Positions 15,701 through 28,700 of a stretch of DNA of 64,000 bases are shown piece after piece. Both the position numbers and the translations under genes were made by a program. The stretch covers positions 18,003 to 82,002 of the forward strand of contig JAPYMA010001168.1 in NCBI GenBank assembly GCA_035041965.1, given 5' to 3'. The DNA comes from Anisakis pegreffii (taxonomy: Eukaryota; Nematoda; Chromadorea; Rhabditida; Anisakidae). The number at the start of each line of letters is the position of its first letter. The first letter of the stretch is position 1. The notes beneath the pieces are model-generated. The model did no database searches, had not been told where the DNA came from, and saw only the letters and a list, made by a program, of their open reading frames with translations.

Positions 15701-16775
15701 TAACAAAGATAAACAATTGATGAAATGATAAGAAATTAAACTTATAACAATAATAATGATAAATCGAAACAACATCAATCCTACAATCCTGATAATCACA
15801 ACAATATTGTGAATATAAAATACTCTTCAATAGTACTTACAAAAGCACTTTCCTTTCGAATACCTCTCTGATATATAACCAAATATCCCTTAATTTTTAC
15901 TGTCAAAGAAGAGAATTCTCATTAATTCTTCATAAGAATGAATATTAACATATAAATTGAATATTATCACAATACTGATAAACATCGATGGTAACAAAAA
16001 AAGTAATTCCAACAAAATACATTCAAATCGCATTTGATCTATGTATATCTCACAAAACACCAATTCCTTTCCGTTTCGTCAAAACACACACACACACACC
16101 AATAACTTCATCCAAAAATTCCTAGCGCAATAAAAAAACACCAGCAATACTCCATACTGTCTACACGAGACAAATTTCACAAACATTCAAAAATTTGCAG
16201 CGTTTTGATTTGTCAAATGAGAACCACAAAAATGCCACATCATTAATATCAAAAAAAAAAACAAATTCCACATAAAGACGGAATGCAAATAAGAGCTGAG
16301 GGAACGATGCATAAATAGCAATCGAATGGGAGGAATATTTTTGAAATCAAGATTGATTAAGCAAAAATGGATGAGAACACAATAAAACTTCAAGGACACT
16401 ACGCATCTATCTCACAAACTTACAAATGCAAAATACTCCTCCACAGTACTTACAAAAACACCTCCTGTTTGAATATCTGTCTAATATATAAACCAGTATC
16501 CTTTGATTTTTAACGTCAAAAAAATGAGAATCTTCACTAATTCTTCATAAGAAAGAATAATATTAACATATAACTTCTGACTGAATGAATCAGTACGATG
16601 AAATTTATGCATAAAAATAAGTGATTATTAACGAAATCAGAACAAATAAAAATAATCCCAAAGAAAAGCACTACTCCTTACCTTGCTCGGAATCGTTCTT
16701 TGCACCGCTATCTGGTGTCGTTCACTAGCCGCGTCACTACTCGTCCCACCCAACAAACTATCCGGGGTTTCAGGC
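739..16775 (-). CDS. MAPKBP1/WDR62: C-terminal low-complexity tail of the MAPKBP1/WDR62 homologue (16 exons)
   Basis: Exons in coding order: 16682-16775, 15560-15690, 15075-15107, 11279-11562, 10673-10906, 10245-10406, 8774-9207, 8414-8519, 6148-6552, 5699-5803, 3572-3681, 2562-3100, 2013-2148, 1554-1723, 1173-1307, 739-854. Every junction is phase-compatible, which is the main support because tail sequence is poorly conserved. Composition is rich in S, R, P, Q and N, with repeated R-S-x-S-N-L-R-like motifs ([31 protein letters not shown]). These look like basophilic kinase or 14-3-3 type sites (inference). Exon 6148-6552 holds Q5 and N7 runs. Exon 2562-3100 is the longest and contains a likely short coiled coil ([18 protein letters not shown]). 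The 33-nt exon 15075-15107 and the exon 5699-5803 (weak acceptor CGTCGAAG) are the least certain. Human homologues also have a long disordered tail carrying JNK-docking sites; I did not identify a specific docking motif. Confidence 0.8.
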
Positions 16776-19700
16776 CTGGAAACAAAAATTATTCGGTAAA
16801 TTCCTAACAATAGGCACGGCATCAACAATTTTGGAAGAATTCGTGAATATTCTCTACTTTTCCAGATAATAAACAAGACAGCCAATAATTTCCCATCATC
16901 AATAAAAGGACACCGAAAGCAATAACACGGAAAAGGAAATGTTTTCATCTGAAAATCAAAAGGATTCTCATAAATTCCTAAATCATAAAAGAATACAGTA
17001 ATTTTGCAAAAAATATTCAATAATTTAACATCAAACGAAATCAAACAAAACAAAACAGTAATACCAACACAACAAAAAAACATGCACACACAAAAATACG
17101 CAATAAAACGACATAAAATTCTTTAAGATTCCATTATTGTGATTGATTCTTCGTCTTTGTGCATTAAGAGTTTGAACTTGATGCCATACAAAATGATTAA
17201 TGAAATTAGTACGACGCCGTGCAAACAGCGATTGACGTCTTTAGAGAGATAGATGATTCGTGAAGATAAAATTGCCAAATTGAAATTCCATCCAAATGCG
17301 TCGTCGAGTGATAACGTCCCAAGATATCATTTCATCAACACTCCCTCGTCAATTCAAAACCAAATTCATTCAACTCAACAAAATTAATGTCAACGCAATA
17401 ATAAATAACAACGAATACAATAATTCGAGTAAATTTCAGATCTTATTTTAGCGCATTGCACTGCATCATCAATATCTACTAATCTCATCTTTGAATCGCA
17501 ACAAATCATCATTTAACAATCACAAAAAAACTTCCAACTGAACTCAAAGTCGCAATGAATACTCCACTTCTTCACAGCAATTGTGGCAATACAAAAAAGC
17601 ACTAAACATTCACATTCAAGAATATGATAGATATCAACACTACTAACAATATCGATAATAACAATACTCGTCAAAAATCAATCCAGGAACAGTAAGTGAA
17701 CAACGCTGAAGGTATTATATTTTACCGGGCGAATGTGATCAACTGAAATTAGCTGTATTGGCCAGGCTATCACTGCGATAATATGTAATGAAATAATTTG
17801 CAAGAACAATCTTCAAATCGAACCTATCCGCGATCGTTGATGCTGTCGACAATTGATTAGTCGCCACAGTGCTGCCCGCTGAAACTTTCTTCAAGTTTTC
17901 GGCCATTTTGATTGACAGTAGATTTGATAATCGCCATACGAATATGCATCCACTATACGAGACGACAATCAATCGTCTGAAAGATTTGCTCAATTTATCA
18001 ATAACCATTTCGCTATTTCTGCACTCAACTTTCACCGAACCAAAAACAACCCACTAACTTGCAGTCATTCGTAAACGCCACATCCGTCACTGAGTCCGAC
18101 TGCCCAGATAATACGGCCGCACAATCACCAGTTGACGCCTCAACGATGTAAACGTTTCGATCACTACACACCGTTGCGGCGTATGTTCCGGATGGATCCA
18201 GTCTTACCTGCAAAACCATTTATTCAGAATACCTGTTCATTCAATCATCTATCAATTTTTTTATCGATTCATTCAAGTACAATACCTAGTCATGGCATCT
18301 CACAAACTGCTGAATTAGTAACATATACAGATATTGCTTTCAACTATCCGAAACATATCTAAACCTTCTTAAATGCCTAAGTATCACTTTCACGGTCAAT
18401 CTTCCCTTCGGAATATCATCAAGGTTCATCTCAGAGAATGCATAAAGCATCATCGAGTTATCCTTATCGAACCTTAGTGAGTTGGCCATCGTCAGTGGAC
18501 GTTCCCTTGATTTGTTTCACCACCTTTCCGTTGAATCCGAACGACCTGAGCAATCGATCTTGACAGGCCGTTAGCAGGGTGTCGCCACTCAGCAACATGT
18601 GGTTCAATCCGAACTGTGCTTTCATTTGATTGCTTCGTTTGAATGTCACTCTACTTGACTGAAGTTCATTATTTTCATTATCAATGTCAATATTTACTAT
18701 TATCAACATTCTCAATACAATTACTTTTTCGATCAGCAAAAGTGAACTCACTTCTGCCGTGTCCAACAATTTGTGTACTGTAATCACTCGATCGGCTGCA
18801 CACGTTATCAAACAAAAATCTCTGGCCAGCTGAAATCGCATTTCAATCATCCAAAAAAACTATCAATTTATCATGACACAAACATTCAACTTTAAATAAT
18901 TGAATCATTTTCCGATTCCCGTCGAACGGAACATTGAAAAATTACCATTATTTTGCAACAGTTCAGAGAGAAACTTAAGAAGCCAATCAGACATCATAGG
19001 AAGAAGATGAGAAGAAAACTGCGCACATCGAAAAACCATTAAAATAATAAAAAATAAAATAGAACGCGATACATCGCGAACAAATCTAATCGTAAGCTCA
19101 CATTTTCGCTAGTCCCTGAAATGACTGTCGTGAAAACAATCGAATTGATCGTGCTGTGGTTATCATCGATGGTCGTCAGCGGTGTGTAATCACTTCGTGG
19201 ATCGAATAAATGCACTAAGCGATCTCGACTTCCCGAAGCCAACAGATAATGATCACCTGAAATAATTCAGTACTGCTCACTTAGATATGTTCGTTTATAA
19301 TTTATCATGTTTCTACTGATCAATTAAATAAATACTCAAACTCAAACGAAACATATTCATTGTCAAGCAATAAGTGAAATCAGCTAATATGAAGTCGGTG
19401 GATAACGCACATCGTTCAGGATCCGAATATTCCAAACACATTATTTCCGCTTCATGCGCCTCGCATATTGTTACCATAGGCGTATCGGGCAACGTCAAAT
19501 CATACACTCTAAAAATTCGCAAAAATACGAATATTTGCAACTAATTGAATGAACAAAAAACAATCTCATACAAATGCACTTATTGAATTGTCGAAGTGAC
19601 CATTAAAAAATTAAAACTCATAAATGAAGCCCTAACAAAAGCTCTCACCGTAAATTGCCATCACGTCCGCCACATGCAAGATGTTGTCCGTCTGGGCTAA

Positions 19701-22700
19701 CACGAAGCGATTTCGCGCCCACTTTCAAATCCATTGACGGTGCTAGCACTTCTTAAATTAAGAACAACAAAGTCGATTAGAATGCAACAAACACAACAAT
19801 TTCATGTTCAATGAGTATAAGAAGAAACTACTATTATTCGACTCAATCCAATCTAACGATTAAATCCAAAAAGCAAAAAAAAGCGACTAAACGAAAACAA
19901 ATAATATTGTTTTCATAAACGTAAAACATCGAAGTGAACAGAAGAAAACAAAAACAAAAAATGAAAACGCACGTTCTGGTGCCTCTGTTAATGAGTTGTT
20001 TGCATTCGCTAAATAAATTATCTTCTTGAGATCTTCTGAGTAGACGTTTGTCGGCGGTAACGATGACGAATACGCCTTGAATTCACATAAAAATTTTCAA
20101 ATTATTTTCAGTCCAATCGCTCAATGAAGCAATTCAAAAAATGAACCCACTTGATCGAATTGATTGATCTTCTGATCGACATTCCAAAGGCGAATCGTCT
20201 CATCTACACCACCCGTTATAAACGTACCAAACGGCAAAAAGGAATGCACATTTGAATACACCTTTAAATGAGCCACATTTAGAATCAGTATTAGACGAAA
20301 AGATCTCACAAATGATAATAACACTCACAAATGCTAATAATACGACATCCCATCCGTATATCACAATAGAAGATATCCTCAAAACGCTCACAACAGTAAT
20401 AATAATACTCATTGAACATATACAGTTATAAGAACACGATACAAACAAATACTAATAAGTAATGAACGCAAAGTAATAACAGTAATAATAAACGATAATA
20501 ACAATAGAGATAAAAAACATGAGATGAAACTATACTTCAAGTGAAAGGATCGATCCAACATGAAAGAGTTGCGAGGATAGTTTGGAATATGAATCCGTAT
20601 TCGGTATGTGCTTCCAGTTATAGATCGAACGATCACTATACACTACCGTCATCACATCGGTTCTCTTATTGTAACAGAGTGCTCTCACGTCCGGATACCT
20701 ACACACATTTCCTCATTGAGAAATAAACCGAAGCATAATACATCATCATTCACATCAATGAAATTACTTCAAAGAAATCGTCTGTGCCTCTCAGTCTTGG
20801 AAAATTCAATAGGATTCTATGAAAAGTTCATTTCATCTTCCTAGTTGATCTTCACGATATCAGTGATATAAGCGCCGCACTTGTCTGAAATAAATTAAGC
20901 ACAAATTCACCTGGCGTCAGCTGGATGCGATGTAGGTAAGAGAGCATCGGCCGACACTCCTCTGGCAATATCACACAAAAAATGATGCGGTTTACAATAG
21001 GTACGTTTGTGCTCGACAGTGTCCGTGTCGAAACATCGTATCGTACCATTGTTGAAACCGATGAACAGCTCATTATTACCACCAACCAAAGAATGCGGTA
21101 CCTCACCGTTCAGATCATATGTGTTTACTAACTGAAACAAATAATTATAACTTCAGATGCAATCAATCTTTCACAATGAAGCTGGTCAATAATCTAATTT
21201 CCTATCATGAGACCGAACATTTCTTGATCATTCACAACTGGTTTAAGTGTCTCTCTCCAGAGTCCTAATGCCACCTATATTTTCAGTTCCGATAGTCATG
21301 ACGCCAGTCCAGCTTGGAGGAATATTTTCGAGGGATCCTCTCTCCTATTCTAGCGGCATAATAATAGCACACTCAGAAGACCGTCTTACACATCACTGAT
21401 CATTTATAAAATTCGACTTAGGACACTTCAGTTAAACCAGTAGCATGATGGCATCGAGAAATACAGCCTAATGTTATCACATCAATGCTTTTGCGCATTT
21501 GTCAAAAGACTATCAATTTAAAGACAATGAATGAAGATTTGGATGGGAGTGATATGACAACAAAAACCTTTTTATCGTTAAATTCGACGAGCATTTTTGT
21601 TTCCGTAATCGAGAACGTGCGATTATTCGACACACAGCAAACGTCAACGAACGTATTGTTACGGTGGTCGGCCAGAATTGCTGATCGACCCTTCAAATAT
21701 TTCTTTTCAACATCAAATTTCTCAGCTAAAGCCACAATAAATTCACAGTAACAATCCAGATATTTATGATGAAACGAAGCAATCTCGAGCCCAGAAAACC
21801 TGCAAGCTAAATTGCTAACCTGCAATGGCATTTGTCTATCGCTCTTCGTGTTCAATGCAATATGCCAGAACTTGACATGTCGCATACCAACGGTCACATA
21901 AACGCCTTGCTCGTTCTCATCCACCGAATTGATCTGAAATTTATTTTGCTAATTGTAAAAATGCATTCGTTTGTCACTGATTAACACTATTCCTTCTGCC
22001 GTATAAAGTTTTTCCAAACGAATCAATATGCTCAAAAAAAAAATCCCTCAAACCTTTGAGGTGAGTCGATTTTCAGCGATTTTCATTTTGGTTCGCCAAT
22101 CCCAAATGGCAATCGCTTTATCATGCCGATTACCAATTGACAGAATGTATTTGTCTTCGTGTGTAAAACGCTAAAATTACATAATGCTATTACCATTGTT
22201 GATGCTCTCAATCATTATTTCCATAAACATCACAATTTTCATTTATCACTCTTATCACAACCGTTATTTTATCACCATCCCAATCAGCACTACAATTTCT
22301 GTTACTGCTGCATTTATCAAGCAAATAATGCTGTAATACTGTGATGACTTTACGATAATATTATGCAAAAAGTCTCATTCCCGTTGACATGTCTCAATAT
22401 AACCAACAGTGCTATATCAATGAAAGTGTTCGAAATCATTCCTGTTCTTCAAACCAAAGCCATTCACCCCCAAACTATTTATTTCTATTAACCGACTCAT
22501 CCGATAACCACCGCAGTGCTCCGCTCCACGCAAACAACATCCACCATTAAGTGAAAACACCATTGAGCAGACTGTTTTGTGAGCTGTTTTCACCTTCTTT
22601 CCAAAAGACTCACAAACGATTCAACGATCCAATAATGCAAATACGCAATGTTGAATGCATTTGCCAGAACGATAATAAAACAGAATTATTGAACGCAATG

Positions 22701-25700
22701 AACTAAATGAGACACCGAAACATTTTGGTCGTTTCTTTCAATGGAAAAAAACTCTGAAGCAGAGATTGAAGCTAACACGCATCACTGATAACAGCACTTT
22801 GAAAGAGAATGAATGATAAGAGTAATATGGATAATAATAGCAATATTCATAATATTCACGGATAATTTATGAAAATATCTACATATGACAATAATGAATA
22901 ATTACAATAATTTTCAACAATGATAAAAATAACAAATTTCAAAATATCACCAACAACAATAGACAGAACAATAATAGTAAGGATAAGAACAATACTTTCA
23001 TCCATAATACAAAATAACAATGAACTGACCACACAAACGATCCCGATTTGATGATATTTGATGTCCGTTAACTGATTGAAACAGAACTGTCCGTTTGTAT
23101 CGTATAATTGCCAGACTCTGATCCTCGGCTCATGTCCACACTGAAATAAATCATTCGTTAACATTCACAAATAAATTTCACTATTTAATTTCAACTCATC
23201 GTCAATATCGAAGTCATCCTCAAATAAATTGCGTAAAATCTACGAGAAAATACTGCTCATATGAACGATAACGATACTCATCCATCAAATAATACTCACT
23301 TCGCCAGTAGCCAAATAACCACCACATTTTGAAAAGGCCAAACAAGTGATATTGTTTTTCGTTGTACCAATCAAGTGCGCCTGAGCGCCTGTGTTCGGAT
23401 TTTGCAGCACGACCGTTGAACTGAAATCAATTCCAGATTGCTGACTGAACTCAGACAACGATCAACAGGCTTTATTCACATGCAAGGATAGATAAACGAT
23501 AAAATACGAGCAGCCAGCTAACTGTGTAGTCTATCAGCTCAACCTAGCTGGCTCTATAAGCAATCGCTATGTCCGCAAAGCCTTCAACACTGCCGATCTC
23601 AGTTTCAACGGAATGAACCGCTTGAAGTAACTTACGAGGAACGTAGAAATATGTGAAGTTTAAAAAAGCCATCAAAAAACGAGATACAAACCCGGCCGGA
23701 TATGCAATGAGTCCTTTGTGTTGATCGACTGCAATGGAGCATCGCGATGAGGCTGTGCAGCCAATAACACGTTCTAACTTGGCCTAAAATCAGCAAATTA
23801 TTCAACAACTTTCAAATGACAATACAAATCTAAACCTACATTTAAGAAGCAATCAACCACTGTTATTAATTCAATTTGGCATATTAAAGAGAGAAATTCT
23901 ATCAATCGACTCAATTGACTGTTGTGTACTCTCTTCATAAAATTCTCATTCTGCTGAGTAAGATTAACATTTTAATAACGAATAAATGTCTTCAGAATGC
24001 TGCAAATAAAAATCGAACAATAATCACAAAGCGATCACCCTTCTCACAACCATTCCCGAGCTTGTCAATACCACACCTCAACTGATATTTGGAATATTCA
24101 GAAGATGCGAAAGATTCAGACAGCCGCAATGGGCAAATTTCAAAATATGGAATAATGCTTCTTGTTATCGCAGAAGAACAAGGATAAGTCTGCGCTATTG
24201 ATGGCGTGGATGATAACAAAATAGCGATAATGATGGTAATAATAATGATTATGGGAAAATTTTCGAATTAGATTATTATTATTATAATTATTAGGTAATA
24301 AAACGGTGATGATAATAACAATAATAACAACGATTATTATTATTATGATTATTATTGCATCGTCATTCAAATGAAATAAATATCAATTATGAAATACATC
24401 TCCATGTGTGTACACGTATCGTCGTTCGTTTTCATATAAACTATAAAAATAATCTTTCATTATTATTATTCAAGAGTGTCGCGCGATAAAATTCACGGAT
24501 ATATCATATTCCTCGATGATCATATGCTCATACACAAACCCAAATCCAATATCACACATATGTAATGCAATTTACTTTACATTCGTTCTTTAAAAAATAA
24601 ATTTCCATCATCCATATTCGCTCACAATCAGTGAAATTAGTCCATTGAAATTCGTGAACTTTAAAATGATTGATTCAATTAAATAGTCGCAGCGGCGTCT
24701 CAAAATTACTTCGAAATAAGAACGACCATATAGTTGTCAGAGCGAGCTACTGCAGACATTCAAATATCTCATAATCACATTTGAGAAATATTTTCGCGTC
24801 AACAATTAAAATAGGAAATCGCATAATTTCCCTAACGTCGCACAACTGGTCCAATAAAACGCATCATTATTCGTGCCGTAACAAAGTAGCACATTAAGTC
24901 GGCTTATTGAACTGCTTCTAAATCTTGAATGCGATCATGCGAAGTATAACTAATAAACAATTATCGAATATGATTTCAACTTCAAAGTGTGAATTCCTAC
25001 CAGAAATCTTTCATAATTAAAATCAGCCTCGAGAGGTGAGTATTCAGCATGAAAAGCTGGAGATTCATTACATTCAACGTGAACAGATTAGCAAAGAAGT
25101 CAAGTCAAAATCATTTCTATTGCGATGTTTTGCCCAAATACAACAAAAGAGCTAATCAATCTCGATGCAGGCAGTATTCCCCCTTCAAAAAGCCGGTGAA
25201 ATGTAAACTATGCGGTGAAATTACGCATAGGTGATAATTTTTGTCGTCATGAAAAGGAACTGCGAAAGAAAAGACCAAAAAGACCAATGGTTATCAACTT
25301 AGATCACACCGGATCACGCGGATACTGATAAATCCGTTTAAGCCTAAGGCTCAGCCTGACTCCAGTCTAGCATGCGCCTGAGCTTGAGATCATCCCATAG
25401 CTGATATATTCACGTTTAGACCGATCGAACGAGACCCGATTACTAAATGCTAATGTGTTCGAAAGTACCATCGCGCAGTATTTATATCATTTCCCTCCTA
25501 TTCCTCTCATTTTCTTTCAATTGCCTCATATAAATGACTGTTATTGTCACTCACCTATAAATATTACAGCACACGATCGCACAACAACCCATCATTTGAA
25601 GACATCTTCCTCTTTGAAATTATCCCAGAACAAAATGTAGAGGAGAGAAGATTCACAGGAGAAAATTTCCGAAAAAGAACAAATCTTCCGAAATTCGTCC

Positions 25701-28700
25701 TTGCCTAGGGCAAAAGAAAAGAATTTCCCCTACCAATCCAACGATGACAAATCGGAAACGACTGCAAAAAGAAGATGCAAAAGAAAAAAATCAAACACAT
25801 CGCCTAAATGCGTTGAATTTAACGAGTCAAAAGTAATTGGAGTAATTTAAGTGTAATATTAGTAAAATCGTTTGAGAGCGAACAGTGCAATATTATTATA
25901 GTAACAGAAAACAAGTTGAAAAACGTTGCATCGTGATCAGTTGATGACGACGACGATGATGCATTAGGGAGAACGAGTTTTCAAAAACTTTAAAAAATCA
26001 CATTACATGACATTATATAACAACTACAAATGTATTTCATTTAATCATTTTATCACACAGACCAATAACAAAACTAACGTCAAAAACAACAAATAATACT
26101 GCCTTAACAACATCCTGATAGCTAGAGGCGTAGACTCACTGAGAAAAGGAAAATGAAAAGTGGAAATGAGAGAGGAACACAGAAAGGAATGGGGATATAA
26201 TATTTTGAAAAAAAAACGAAAAATCCATCTCAGTATCTAGGCCCAAACCCGCTTGATGTTTAGGCTCCCCTCCTGTCTCGAAACAATACTCCTAACTATG
26301 CCCTTGTTATATGTCTTACCAACCCTTCCCATCTTCCTCAAACTGGTCATTCTTAAAGAAAAAATGCTCAAAATTCCCTCTCAAAGAAATTCCTTGCCTT
26401 TTTTGAAACGATTCCCTGCCTCCCTTCAAGTAGCACATTCAAATTCTATCCATTTCAATGGGTTTCTTCTAAAGGAATACCAAATTATGAAATGAACAAC
26501 AACAGCACATTAGAGAATTCAATTCGGCAAATCCATACGAAACGTGAATCCAATCTCGAAGACAATAACTTCACTGGATAGGATCTATACTTCTTTAAAT
26601 GGACCTCTCATAAATCACTTTGTTCAATTCATCAATTGATAGCAATAACATTGAATAAATTCTCTGATTTCAATAACTCTAATTTTACTCCTCCCTTTGA
26701 TATCGCTTATAATTTATGTGACTAATACCAACCGAAACATCAATCATAACCGAAGATCATAAAACATTTCTTACAAATAATTAATGAAATAACACAACCA
26801 TTACGTAAAAATACCAGCGCACAATGGCTACAATACAAACGCACGAAAGCAAAAGCAAAAAACAAAGCGAAAGAATCTCTGAGAACGTTCATTCATTCAT
26901 TTCTTCGTTCAATCAGCAATTTTTCTAATATTTCAAATTCGAGCACTGAAAAAGAAATCAACTTCTAATAATAGTAAATGGAATGGAATGGAATGAAATG
27001 AAATGAAAATGAAAAACGATCATTCCATTCTCTATCAAATCGAACAGAACGAGTTTAGAGTGCCGCGCGAACAAACATTAACGTGGAAAAAGAAGAATAT
27101 TCCATTGCAATGAAACCGTAATTTTACGATAAGTTGAGAAAAATCGCGAAAAAACACAACAAAAAACAAAAACAAATGAGTGAAGCAAAAAACAAAATGA
27201 CGACCTCAACTGATGAGAGATATAAAGGTAATCAACGATGAATACTATAACTATTCGTTTCGATTCCATTCATTTTTATGAGCAAATCTAATCACTTCCA
27301 AAAAAAACGGCAATTATCTTAAAAGGACACTGAAGAAAAGCTGAACTCTCATAATCATCATCTTCAGAGAAAATTGAAACTATTACTGACGACGACCGAT
27401 TTCAATTATTCCATTTTATTAGAATTGACTGTTGACGAGAGGAAAACGTTAGAGTACATAAAATCGAACTGAACCGAAATGAAATGAAACGAACCGAATG
27501 AAATTCAGAATTGAATTCGGAACGCAGTCAAATTATCTATCGTCCACTACAAATTCATTGCTCTTATTAGGTTTCATCACGTTCATTCATTCATTAATGT
27601 CTTCTACAACGGCAATAACATCAGCAAAAACCTCCTCAACAACACATTAAGCGAATAATACGCTACTAAAATTAACGTTTTCATCAATAAAAATCCCTTT
27701 ATTTTAAACAACACTAATCACACTGGAATCAAACTAATACAACGAGAATACTTTTACGAAACGAAACAAACAACTATTCAAGATTTTTAAAAAATGCTTT
27801 ACACTACCGTATAAAAACCTATGAAAATTCCATAACAATGAAGCAATATGAGCATACTCATATTATTACTATACATGAATTATTATTACTTCTTCTTCTG
27901 CTTTCGTTAGTTTTGCGCAGTGGTTCTCATACGGGATGACATTACCCATTTTAGGCAATCTGGAGGTGTCAAGGGGTAATGGAGGGGGTTGGGAAATTAC
28001 TGTTTCGTCAGTCGCTATGTTTCAATCGATCGCCATCGTAAAGGTGTTTTTTTAACTTGGATAAACTCTCCATTCTCCTATTTTCGGTGTTTCATCAGCT
28101 CTTCCAAGCCTGACAGAGTTATCATTTGTTTGAACAAGGTTTTCATTCGTTTTAAGAGAATTCTCATTCTTTTCCTTGCTGTTGTAATCGCCCTCATGAC
28201 TTTTATCACCAAAAGTGTTCTCTTCTGCTAATTTCTCATTCATTTCACTCAACAATCAAAGTCAAATTCTCATTCTATCAAATACACTCTATAATTGATC
28301 ATTTGACTCTCGAACATTGTTGTGCAATATCATTCAATTGTTGTATTGTTGACTTCGGTTGTCAACACTCGTCAACGTATCAAGTAAATAGTGTATGTCA
28401 CAGAATAAGAATTTGATTGTAACTGTTAAGCGAAATGAGACGAAGTGAATGATAAAAAGTCACGAAGAGAACGGTATTCTCATGCAATAGCTATGAGAGT
28501 GAATACAACACGTCTGAAAAGAATGAGAATCCATCTGAATCAGCATGAAGTGAGCGTGTCACAGACAATAGCTTCCATGTAATCATAATCAATTGCAATA
28601 CTGAGCAACACAATGGTTTAGGACAGTGATTATCATTGGAAGTGAAATTACCCGTTTCGTGTAATTTAAGGTTGTCGGAAGGGAGTGGAGGTAACGGCGA

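Noticed and set aside
28052..28255. ORF starting [21 protein letters not shown], also at 35363-35602, as a conserved gene
   Set aside because: Both lie inside copies of the hAT-like MITE. The shared peptide only reflects the repeat, and the frames diverge after the first part.
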